Source: JBQTHD01 sp052390275 (GTDB lineage Bacteria; Actinomycetota; Acidimicrobiia; Acidimicrobiales; AC-14). From it: DNA of 18,238 bases. Below, piece by piece: positions 1 to 5,416 of this stretch; position 1 is the first letter of the stretch, and every line of letters starts with the position of its first letter. The stretch lies in assembly GCA_052390275.1 (NCBI GenBank), contig JBQTHD010000011.1, forward strand, positions 1 through 18,238. Direction: 5' to 3'. The position numbers and the translations under genes were made by a program. The notes beneath the pieces were generated by a model. The model was not told the origin of the DNA. It saw only the letters and a program-made list of their open reading frames with translations, and made no database searches.

Positions 1-125
1 GCCGCCGACGCCAGCGAGGGCTGGGCAAGCTCACCCCGGTCGAGTTTGAGATACTGCTTCGACCGACCGCTCAAGCTGCGTGATGTCTATCAACCCTGCG
101 AGTCAACTAAAGCAGGGGCAGACCC
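1..125 (+). mobile_element. IS3-family insertion sequence, right end (truncated by window edge)
   Basis: The first 83 bases encode the C-terminal end of an IS3-type DDE transposase, and the following 42 bases look like the element's right terminal sequence. The outer boundary is placed at about 125 for two reasons. The reverse complement of roughly 80-125 recurs at 2780-2838 with only a few changes and a 13-bp duplication. Also, the reading frame of a hicA gene breaks exactly there. The terminal motif read inward is GGGTCTGCCCCTGCTTT. The rest of the element lies outside the window, so activity, length and target-site duplication cannot be judged. Confidence 0.7.
3..83 (+). CDS. IS3-family transposase, C-terminal fragment (partial at window start)
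   Basis: Frame 3 is open from the window edge and ends at TGA 81-83. The 26 visible residues contain RRRQRGLGKLTPVEFEIL. This matches the basic stretch followed by the conserved 'LGxLTPVEFE' block that closes the integrase catalytic domain of IS3-family transposases (OrfB, rve domain). The protein would cut and join the IS ends using the DDE triad, but the catalytic residues lie upstream of the window and cannot be seen. The stop lies 42 bases before the inferred IS boundary, the normal spacing for this family. Whether the full gene is intact cannot be told. Confidence 0.7.
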   Translation, partial: RRRQRGLGKLTPVEFEILLRPTAQAA

Positions 126-161
126 CTCGGTGCCGGAGACGACCGGCAGTGCCGGGCTCAC
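90..161 (-). pseudogene. hicA: hicA toxin, 5' fragment, cut off by the IS end
   Basis: GTG at 161-159 overlaps the hicB stop codon (GTGA), the usual translational coupling of hicB-hicA operons in this subfamily. The first 12 residues read VSPALPVVSGTE, the typical start of HicA proteins ('LPxVSGxE'). HicA is an mRNA interferase with a double-stranded-RNA-binding-like fold. Directly after Glu12 the sequence becomes the IS terminal sequence, and 11 unrelated residues follow before TGA at 90-92. The catalytic His and the C-terminal two thirds are absent here, so no toxin can be made. The probable missing 3' part is at 2677-2780. Identification rests on a short stretch plus operon position, supported by the second fragment. 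Confidence 0.65.
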
Positions 162-358
162 GCAGAGAGTTCGACGGTGGCGATAAGCGGAGGCTCGAGG
201 CCCTCGGGCAGGGCCTCGTCCTCGAAGTACAGCTCAAGAGCCTCGCGCAGGTTCGCGAGCGCCTCGTCAACGGTACGGCCCTGGCTGGCAACCTCGATCT
301 CCAGGCTCCGGGCTACGTACCAGTCGCCTTCGTGCGTGACCGCCGCCGTGAACTGCAC
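158..358 (-). CDS. hicB: HicB-family antitoxin, intact
   Basis: This 66-residue protein starts with MQFTAAVTHEGDWYVARS, followed by an SQGRTVDEALANLREALELY block. That is the compact HicB partial-RNase-H fold: strands with the 'EGDWYVA' signature, then the 'G.T.eEAl.NL.EA..LY' helix. HicB normally binds and neutralises the HicA mRNA interferase, and full-length forms can also repress the operon. This short form has no C-terminal DNA-binding domain. The start is GTG at 358-356; no strong Shine-Dalgarno is visible. It is followed with GTGA overlap by the broken hicA 5' fragment, so the antitoxin is preserved while its toxin is lost. Length and motifs fit the family well. Confidence 0.85.
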   Translation of the reverse strand: MQFTAAVTHEGDWYVARSLEIEVASQGRTVDEALANLREALELYFEDEALPEGLEPPLIATVELSA

Positions 359-852
359 GAGCCGAGGTTACGCCTCCCGAGTTGTCGGCCAGAAGGGTTG
401 GGCCGGCACGGATTCCGGTCAGCAAACATGGCGCAGCCAGATTCCTTCAATGCGAACGGCGCGCTGCCCGCCACGGCGCGCCATGGCCTTACCCAGCTCC
501 ACCAGCTGCAGGTTCTCCAGTGTTCCGCTCCCTTCCTGACCAAGGACTCGGCGCCGAACCATTGCGTGCTGGACCGTTTCGGTGCCGAGGTGGTGGCCCC
601 GGGGTGGGGCGAGGAGCTCGAGCGCCACTCGAACAACTTCTTTTAGGACAACTACTGCTTCAAGGACGCTCTCCTTCAGTACAACGTCGATCCACAGCCG
701 TTGGGGAGCCGGGGTGTTCAGCGCGTCGATGCTCGCGATATCGCCGAGGCGTCGGCAATCGTGTTGCGCATCCGGACCTCCATCAGGCGAATCCTGATCT
801 TGACGTTTGCATCTGCCGGGTCGGCACCCGGAATCAGGCGTCAGTTGTCAGC
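359..852. other. 494-base stretch without a recognisable gene
   Basis: Nothing here could be assigned. On the minus strand one frame stays open from about 850 to TGA at 419-421, about 140 codons. It has no ATG or GTG before 628. It reads for example PQRLWIDVVLKESVLEAVVV and TLENLQLVELGKAMARRGGQ. A neighbouring minus frame (about 842-713) reads DANVKIRIRLMEVRMRNTIA and ends at TGA near 713. The two together could be one frameshifted remnant downstream of the SRPBCC gene, but stop-free frames are common at this base composition. I see no promoter, terminator or RNA gene that I would defend. Confidence 0.3.
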
Positions 853-1797
853 CTACCGCCGAGCGGCGGTTACCTGCGAGATCTCGACGCGCCAACCCCG
901 GAGTATTCTTTTGAGAATGGGCGGGAAGGCAACATGCATAGCGGCAACGAAGGTCCGGCCCCAGATGCCCTTGCTCGGTTGGAATCGGAACTCCATTTTG
1001 ATCCGGACACGTCCAGGCCCCACTTCTTGGACCCCCCAGGTGCCGACCATGATAGCGAGGGGGTAGGGGTAGTCGGCGGTGTCGACGGCGACGGCGTAGC
1101 GGTGTCCATCGTCCCAAAGCGTGCAGGTCTCGTGCCATTCCTTCCCACTACGGTTGGCACACGTTCTCGTCACATTTGGTCCGTTCACAGCGGTGGTGCT
1201 AACCCGGCTGAGGTTGGGAGCCAAGCGACCATACAGCTCATGATCGGTGATGACCTGCCATGCCGTGGCGACGTCGCCCTGCACGATCCGGTCGAAGGCA
1301 AATACTTCGATCGGCGGGCTCTCATTGACTGATGGCAGTCCCGTCCTGAGTAGCTTGCGGGTTCGCCAAGAAGTGATTGCCTGTTGGAGGGCGAGCCATC
1401 CGACCACAATTGCTACCGCCGTAATGACCACGACGCCGACGTTGGAGTACCAACCAAGCACAATGGTCGTGACGCTGCTGAGGACCCAGGCGACGTCGGC
1501 GATCGTGATGGCGGGCACCCAGCGAAGTAAACGGCTCATTCGAGATCCAGCGATAGCGGCCACGCCGAATGCGAAGGCGACGAGTCCCACCCCGATCGCC
1601 CGGAACCAGCGGGCGTCGCCGGTTTCGAAGAGACCGGCCATGGGACCGGCCGCCGTGGCGGCGACGATCCCGCCGATGGAGGAGGTGATGGCGTTGAGCC
1701 GGAGGGTGTTTCGCAGTCGCTGGGCGGAGAGGCGCACCGGATCGGATTCGTCGACCAACGGTCCGACGACGACGGGGGGTTGGCGGGGGCGGGTCAT
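853..1797 (-). CDS. Membrane protein with four helices and a C-terminal SRPBCC (START-like) domain
   Basis: The protein has 314 residues from the chosen ATG at 1797-1795. That ATG has AGGA seven bases upstream; a second in-frame ATG at 1833 lies inside the dyad at 1830-1850 and is less likely. Hydrophobic segments lie at about residues 36-57, 64-84, 94-116 and 120-138. A soluble domain of about 145 residues (165-310) follows. It starts with FDRIVQGDVATAWQVITDHE and includes the LAPNLSRV, HETCTLWDDG and GTWGVQEVGPGRVRIKMEFRF stretches typical of SRPBCC/polyketide-cyclase-like ligand-binding folds. The likely role is binding or acting on a hydrophobic ligand at the membrane; the ligand and any reaction are unknown. 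It is divergent from the XRE/MmyB regulator gene at 1883, with 85 bases between starts, and is the probable regulated target. Domain calls are by pattern only. Confidence 0.7.
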   Translation of the reverse strand: MTRPRQPPVVVGPLVDESDPVRLSAQRLRNTLRLNAITSSIGGIVAATAAGPMAGLFETGDARWFRAIGVGLVAFAFGVAAIAGSRMSRLLRWVPAITIADVAWVLSSVTTIVLGWYSNVGVVVITAVAIVVGWLALQQAITSWRTRKLLRTGLPSVNESPPIEVFAFDRIVQGDVATAWQVITDHELYGRLAPNLSRVSTTAVNGPNVTRTCANRSGKEWHETCTLWDDGHRYAVAVDTADYPYPLAIMVGTWGVQEVGPGRVRIKMEFRFQPSKGIWGRTFVAAMHVAFPPILKRILRGWRVEISQVTAARR

Positions 1798-1829
1798 GTA
1801 TGGATCCTGAGGCCCAATCCGGTCAACTG

Positions 1830-1850
1830 CCATTACCTGAGAGGTGATGG
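1830..1850. promoter_or_regulatory. Candidate operator: 21-bp dyad between divergent genes
   Basis: Left arm CCATTACCT (1830-1838) and right arm AGGTGATGG (1842-1850) are inverted repeats matching at 8 of 9 positions, around a GAG spacer. The dyad lies between the divergent starts of the SRPBCC gene (1797) and the XRE/MmyB gene (1883). This is where a helix-turn-helix dimer would be expected to bind for autoregulation and control of the neighbour. On the plus strand TAGGGT (1871-1876) lies six bases before the XRE ATG and could be a -10 of a leaderless transcript. On the minus strand a TTGACC hexamer (1827-1822) lies in the same gap. Binding is inferred, not shown. Confidence 0.5.
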
Positions 1851-1882
1851 AACCGCGCTGGGCTATTTCCTAGGGTCCCACC

Positions 1883-2665
1883 ATGTCGAGTTCACCCGCC
1901 GGAACGCTCTTGCGCGACTGGCGAACCCTTCGCCGCTACAGCCAACTCGAACTGGCTCTCGTCGCCGAGGTTTCGACGAAGCATCTCAGCTACATCGAGA
2001 CCGGTCGATCAAGACCAAGCCCGGAGATGATCGTCCACCTGTGTGAACACCTCGACGTACCCCTGAGACCGCGAAACGCGATTCTCCTCGCCGCAGGACA
2101 CGCACCGCGGTATGTCCTGACGGATTACCACCATGGGCTCGACAGCGCAGTTCGCCGCGCCGTAGATCAGTTGATCGCAAGCCACTCCGATCCAGCAGTC
2201 GCCGTCGACCGCGACTGGAGCCTGATCACATCGAACGCCGCTGCCGCGATTTTTCTAGACGGTGTGGCCCGCGATCTGCTTGTGCCACCGATTAACGTCA
2301 TCCGGCTGTCACTACACCCCGAGGGGCTCGCCCCCCGGATCCAAAACTTCGATGATTACGCGGCTCACGTTCTGGCGCGGGTGAAGCGCGCTAACTCCTC
2401 ATCGCCCGCTCCTGTCCTCGAGCAACTGCTCACAGACTTCGCGTACCTGGCCAAGAGGAGGTCGTCGGACGCCACTGGCATCTTCCTCACGCTTGACCTT
2501 CGCACCGACGCCGGGCCAATCCGCTTCTTTTCGACCGTCACCACCTTCGGCTCCCCCAGGGACGTCGCCCTCGAGGAGTTCGCACTCGAGACCTTCCATC
2601 CGGCAGACCCAACGAGCCGAGCAATCCTCGAAGCCGCCGTTCGCAGTCGCAACCCGACGCCCTGA
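1883..2665 (+). CDS. XRE-family regulator with MmyB-like ligand-binding domain
   Basis: This 260-residue protein has an N-terminal XRE helix-turn-helix at about residues 8-60. It contains LRDWRTLRRYSQLELALVAE, then STKHLSYIETGRSRPSPEMI as recognition helix and wing, and LLAAGHAPRY. The remainder (about 100-255) fits the MmyB-like ligand-binding domain: AVAVDRDWSLITSNAAAAIF, RLSLHPEGLAPRIQNFDDYA, and a C-terminal stretch with FFSTVTTFGSPRDVALEEFALETFHPADP. Such regulators are widespread in actinobacteria and usually control a divergent neighbour, often a dehydrogenase; here the neighbour is a membrane SRPBCC protein. There is no Shine-Dalgarno before the ATG, and a -10-like TAGGGT six bases upstream suggests a leaderless message. 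Length is normal and the gene appears intact. The inducing ligand is unknown. Confidence 0.88.
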   Translation: MSSSPAGTLLRDWRTLRRYSQLELALVAEVSTKHLSYIETGRSRPSPEMIVHLCEHLDVPLRPRNAILLAAGHAPRYVLTDYHHGLDSAVRRAVDQLIASHSDPAVAVDRDWSLITSNAAAAIFLDGVARDLLVPPINVIRLSLHPEGLAPRIQNFDDYAAHVLARVKRANSSSPAPVLEQLLTDFAYLAKRRSSDATGIFLTLDLRTDAGPIRFFSTVTTFGSPRDVALEEFALETFHPADPTSRAILEAAVRSRNPTP

Positions 2666-2676
2666 GGCCCAGCCGG

Positions 2677-2780
2677 TTAGCGGCAGCGTGTGCTGCACCT
2701 CACGTGCCATCGCGCCCGGCGGAGGATCGATCCAGCGTGCCCTGAGCGAGTTCACGATGCATCGGCACGATGGCGATGAG
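2677..2780 (-). pseudogene. hicA: hicA toxin, 3' fragment with a frameshift
   Basis: Reading leftward from the IS end, the frame starting at 2780 gives LIAIVPMHRELAQGTL, the signature C-terminal half of HicA ('VPxHxELxxGTLRSILRQA'). Right after GTL the frame is lost. Skipping forward by one base recovers SILRRA, so a single C appears to be deleted between CTG and GATCGATC relative to an intact CTGCGATCGATC. The shifted frame ends at TAA 2677-2679. The fragment lacks the N-terminal part and, with the 5' piece at 126-161, would still miss roughly 25-30 middle codons including the usual catalytic 'GSH' histidine. It lies on the same strand as hicB but upstream of it, the reverse of the normal order. 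Confidence 0.6.
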
Positions 2781-2838
2781 GGTCTGCCCCTGCTTTGGTT
2801 GACTCGCAGGGATGACTCGCAGGGTTGATAGACATCAC
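2780..2838 (-). mobile_element. Second, inverted and diverged copy of the IS3-type end
   Basis: Read on the minus strand this segment repeats the left IS end at 80-125. It shares the CGTGATGTCTATCAACCC block and the AAAGCAGGGGCAGACCC end. It differs by one substitution in the AAAGC region and by a 13-bp tandem duplication (TGACTCGCAGGGA at 2800-2812 and TGACTCGCAGGGT at 2813-2825). Weaker similarity continues to about 2862 into what would be the transposase 3' end, including CTCAAGC. No transposase domain follows; the sequence passes into a recombinase fragment instead. It is therefore a decayed IS remnant or the other terminus of a long-inverted-repeat element. Confidence 0.6.
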
Positions 2839-2843
2839 GAAGC

Positions 2844-2987
2844 TTGAGCTTCGGATCGAAGGAGTACGTCCGAGGCCTGGCCCGACTGCGCGACGAGCTG
2901 GAGAAGGCGAACGTGGCCTTCCGCTCGGCCACCGAGCCCTTCGACACCACCACGCCCGCCGGTCGCATGATGGTGCAGATGCTCGGC
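2844..2987 (+). pseudogene. Serine recombinase (resolvase domain) fragment
   Basis: The open frame reads LARLRDELEKANVAFRSATE followed by PFDTTTPAGRMMVQMLG. This is the part of the serine-recombinase catalytic domain around the 'GVxfxSxTExxDTxTPxGRxxxxxLG' signature, as in large serine integrases and resolvases. The catalytic Ser region upstream is missing, being replaced by the IS remnant. After MLG the expected 'xFAEFER' does not follow; the frame reads FIQTCGCLSPAG through a direct repeat and stops near 3053. About 48 codons of a protein normally several hundred long remain. It suggests a former integrase or transposon resolvase and cannot be functional. Confidence 0.7.
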
Positions 2988-3251
2988 TTTATCCAGACAT
3001 GCGGGTGTCTCAGCCCAGCGGGTGTCTCAGCTCAGCAGTCAGCGGATCGCTGATATTCCTGGGCAGCCGGGCCGGGGGCCCTGGGTTCTCATGCCAGTTC
3101 AATGGTGCCGTCGTCAAGCCGAGCGACCACGAGGATCGTTTCGACGGGAACCAGGTCGGTGAGCGCTTACGAGTCGGGCCGACATCACGCCGGTGTTCCG
3201 GCTCCCCGATCCACGACCGAAACACAAATGTTCGCGCCCAGGATCGGTCGG
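2988..3251. other. Non-coding junction with short direct repeat, next to a tRNA
   Basis: No convincing gene was found here. A 14-base motif GCGGGTGTCTCAGC occurs at 3001-3014 and again at 3018-3031, with a 17-base period. It resembles duplicated terminal sequence of some insertion elements but cannot be assigned. On the minus strand, 3166-3089 reads DLVPVETILVVARLDDGTIE and ends LA-stop, bounded upstream by a stop at 3169-3167. It looks like the 3' end of a lost gene but is too short to name. The tRNA-Arg 3' end follows at 3252. Confidence 0.35.
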
Positions 3252-3325
3252 CGCCCCCGGCAGGATTCGAACCTGCGACCCGCTGCTTAGAAGGCAGCCG
3301 CTCTGTTCCGCTGAGCTACAGGGGC
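3252..3325 (-). tRNA. tRNA-Arg (anticodon TCT)
   Basis: The 74-base minus-strand sequence folds as a full cloverleaf. The acceptor stem is GCCCCTG with CGGGGGC (one T-G pair). The D arm is GCTC...GAGC-like. The anticodon stem is GCTGC/GCAGC with loop CTTCTAA, giving anticodon TCT that reads AGA (and possibly AGG) arginine codons. The variable loop is GGGTC, and the T arm is GCAGG-TTCGAAT-CCTGC. The discriminator base is G. CCA is not encoded. The gene borders the mobile-element patch, and tRNA-Arg genes are frequent integration targets. Confidence 0.95.
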
Positions 3326-3393
3326 AGGCAGCCATGATGGCACTGTCGTCAATGGCCCAACCTCAATTGCTGTCACGTGAGTGGCGGGCCTCG

Positions 3394-3435
3394 TCGATGT
3401 CGCCTGGTCGATGTCGCCTGGTCGATGTCGCCTGG
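3394..3435. repeat. Three perfect 14-bp tandem repeats
   Basis: TCGATGTCGCCTGG is repeated three times without a break at 3394-3407, 3408-3421 and 3422-3435. Because 14 is not a multiple of three, the repeat shifts frame. This argues that the first part of the overlapping open frame (from GTG 3377) is not coding and that the downstream gene starts later. Confidence 0.8.
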
Positions 3436-3481
3436 TCGGCGGCGGGCGGCGGGGGGTGGGGCGACGTGGTTCACTCGCCTG

Positions 3482-3733
3482 GTGAAACGTTCGATCGACT
3501 TCGCCCTCGACGACCATCCCGACGACGACGCCGAGCGGGCCCGTACCGCTTGGGCGGTGGCCATCCGGGACGATTGCGACGAGTGCGACGACCTCCGGGT
3601 GGAACTGACTCTGGAGGAGCTGGGCCGGCCTGGGGCGGGGGTCAGCGGCCACCTTTCTGTCCAGGGAGCCAAGCGTCTACGCGGTGCCCTGGCCACCGCC
3701 CTCAAGGAACTGGGCATCGACCCCGCCCTCTGA
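3482..3733 (+). CDS. Small acidic protein of unknown function
   Basis: From GTG at 3482 the product is 83 residues; the frame is open back to a GTG at 3377, but that part runs through the 14-bp tandem repeats. ATG 3425 is another possible start. The sequence is rich in Asp/Glu (FALDDHPDDDAERA, RDDCDECDDLRVELTLEELG) and ends in a helix-like GAKRLRGALATALKELGIDP. I recognise no domain, signal peptide or membrane segment. Codon usage is like the following genes and the frame ends 51 bases before the HAD gene, so it may be the first gene of a three-gene plus-strand unit. The coding call rests on composition and context only. Confidence 0.5.
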   Translation: MKRSIDFALDDHPDDDAERARTAWAVAIRDDCDECDDLRVELTLEELGRPGAGVSGHLSVQGAKRLRGALATALKELGIDPAL

Positions 3734-3784
3734 TGTTTTCCCGGCGCCGCTGAGGGCCGGCGGTGGCCAGGTGAGAATGAAGGC

Positions 3785-4474
3785 ATGGATACCGATGCCC
3801 GGCGCCCGCCCGCCCGCCGAATCCGGCATCTGGTGTGGGACTGGAACGGCACCCTGCTGGATGACTTTCACCTGGTGGTGGCCGCGGCCAGCGACGCATG
3901 CGTTCCGGCCGGGCGGGCTCCCATCACCGCCGATGAGTACCGACGATGCTTCACCCGGCCCATCGAGCGCTCCTATGAACTTCTGCTCGGCCGCCCCCTT
4001 GCCGACGGCGAGTGGACCACCCTGTCCCGCCGGTTTCATGGCAGCTACCAGGCCCAGGCGGCCACCGCCCGCCTGGCCGCCGGGGCGGTGGCGGCCCTGA
4101 CCCGAGCGGCCCAGGCCGGTTGGACCCAGTCCTTGCTGTCCATGTGGACCCACCAGGAACTGGTACCCCTGGTCGATGCCTTCTCGCTGACCGGCTGGTT
4201 CCAACGCATCGATGGTCAGCGCCAATTCGGGGGCGGACCCAAGGCCGATCACCTGTCGGCTCACCTGCAACAACTCGGCGTCGAGGGGCCCGACGTGTTG
4301 ATGGTGGGCGATTCGTTGGACGATCTTGCCGCCGCCCAGTCGGTCAACGCACAGTGCATCTTGGTTTCGGGCGGTCCCCACACCGCCGAGATGCTGGGCG
4401 ACTGCGGCGTGCCCGTGGTCCCATCGCTGGCCCATGCCCTGGACCTGGCCGGGATCGACGACCCATCCCGGTGA
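3785..4474 (+). CDS. HAD-superfamily hydrolase-like protein
   Basis: This 229-residue protein has the HAD motifs in order. Motif I is VWDWNGTLLDD (nucleophile Asp19). A Ser at about 119 in SLLSM stands for motif II. Lys153 in GGGPKADHL is motif III, and MVGDSLDDLAAA (Asp176, Asp180) is motif IV. A helical cap fits residues 30-110. The family hydrolyses phosphate esters; the phosphoglycolate phosphatase-like branch is closest in layout. The usual second Asp of motif I (DxD) is Asn21 here. This variant is common in actinobacterial 'WDWNGTL' proteins and may slow or change catalysis, so the substrate is open. ATG 3785 follows an AGGTGAGAATGAAGGC purine-rich stretch. The stop overlaps the next gene by GTGA, indicating coupled translation. 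Confidence 0.85.
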   Translation: MDTDARRPPARRIRHLVWDWNGTLLDDFHLVVAAASDACVPAGRAPITADEYRRCFTRPIERSYELLLGRPLADGEWTTLSRRFHGSYQAQAATARLAAGAVAALTRAAQAGWTQSLLSMWTHQELVPLVDAFSLTGWFQRIDGQRQFGGGPKADHLSAHLQQLGVEGPDVLMVGDSLDDLAAAQSVNAQCILVSGGPHTAEMLGDCGVPVVPSLAHALDLAGIDDPSR

Positions 4475-5334
4475 CCCATCCCCCGAACTCGAAACGTCCG
4501 GTCCAGGCCGGTCCGCTAACGCTGTCCGTGCTGGCCGGGCCCCGCCCCGGCGTCGGCCGCCCCCTGCTGGCCATCCACGGCTTCACCGGGGCCAAGGAGG
4601 ACTTCGACATGTGGCTTGGGCCGCTGGCGGAGCGCGGCTGGGACCCGGTCTCCCCCGACCTGCGGGGTCACGGGAACAGCGACTCGCCGGTTGGCGAAGC
4701 CAACTACACGCTCGACCTTCTCACCGCCGATCTGGTGGCCCTCATCGACGCCCTGGGCTGGCCGTCGGCCACCATCGTTGGCCACTCCATGGGCGGGATC
4801 CTGGCCCAGAAACTGGCGTTGAGCCATCCGCACCTGGTGGACGCGCTGGTACTCATAGATTCCTACTGCGCAGCGGTGGAGGGAGTCGATCCGTCGTTGG
4901 TGGCGCTGGGCTCGGCCATTGTCCGAAGCGCCGGTATGTCATCTCTGGCTGACGCCATGGAGGCCTACCGCCGCCAGCAGGTGCCCTCGCGAATCGACCC
5001 CCAAGTGGTGGAGGCCCGCCATCCCGGGTACCAGGACTACCTCCGCCGCAAGGTGACCGCCACCTGTGGAGACCTCTGGGTGGCGTTGGCCCCAACCCTC
5101 ACCTCCCTCGAGCCCTGGGATGCCCAACTGGTGGAGGTCGCCGTCCCCACCTTGATCCTGGTGGGCGAGCACGATCGATCCTCCCGGCAGCAGTCCGAAG
5201 TCATGGCCGGGCGGATCGCTGGTGCGAATCTGGTAGTCATTGGCGACGCCGGACACTCCCCACAATTCGAGGCTCCCGATGCCTGCTGGTCCGCCCTGAC
5301 CGATTTCCTGGACTCGCTTTCGCCGGACCCTTGA
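4471..5334 (+). CDS. Alpha/beta-fold hydrolase
   Basis: The product has 287 residues from GTG 4471, which overlaps the HAD stop. The open frame extends further upstream, but only as a shadow of the HAD gene. The fold's landmarks are present: oxyanion loop HGFTG (36-40), DLRGHGNSD (63-71), nucleophile elbow GHSMGG (Ser106), acidic residue in LVGEHDRSS (Asp235) and catalytic His262 in GDAGHSPQFE. No signal peptide is seen, so it is probably cytosolic. The sequence resembles the MhpC/BphD/MenH-like esterase-lyase group, and the substrate cannot be set from sequence. It is co-transcribed with the HAD gene and ends 82 bases from the convergent rpoD stop. Confidence 0.88.
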   Translation: MTHPPNSKRPVQAGPLTLSVLAGPRPGVGRPLLAIHGFTGAKEDFDMWLGPLAERGWDPVSPDLRGHGNSDSPVGEANYTLDLLTADLVALIDALGWPSATIVGHSMGGILAQKLALSHPHLVDALVLIDSYCAAVEGVDPSLVALGSAIVRSAGMSSLADAMEAYRRQQVPSRIDPQVVEARHPGYQDYLRRKVTATCGDLWVALAPTLTSLEPWDAQLVEVAVPTLILVGEHDRSSRQQSEVMAGRIAGANLVVIGDAGHSPQFEAPDACWSALTDFLDSLSPDP

Positions 5335-5340
5335 CTCCTG

Positions 5341-5360
5341 GGGACGAGCGAATCGCTCCC
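5341..5360. terminator. Possible bidirectional hairpin between convergent genes
   Basis: GAGCG (5346-5350) and CGCTC (5354-5358) form a 5-bp stem around AAT. GG/CC pairs flank it after a two-base bulge. It lies seven bases after the hydrolase stop and 56 bases from the rpoD stop. There is no T-run on either side, so it is only a weak candidate. Confidence 0.3.
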
Positions 5361-5416
5361 GGTCCAACCGAACTCCGCTGCAGGTAGCGCGCACGACTCA
5401 CCATCAGCCAGACCAG

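Noticed and set aside
382..1332. Plus-strand open frame of 316 codons
   Set aside because: It lies antisense to the SRPBCC gene and the hicB upstream region, has no recognisable motif and no plausible ribosome site. The minus-strand reading shows clear helices and domain text.
2399..2968. Minus-strand open frame of 189 codons across the XRE gene end and IS remnant
   Set aside because: It mixes antisense XRE sequence with IS end sequence; only the shifted hicA 3' fragment in another frame carries real family motifs.
3394..3435. CRISPR-like array
   Set aside because: Units are 14 bp with no spacers, so this is a simple tandem repeat. No other array-like pattern was seen in the window.
4012..4470. 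Upstream extension of the alpha/beta hydrolase frame
   Set aside because: It runs through the HAD gene out of frame; the family fold begins just after GTG 4471.
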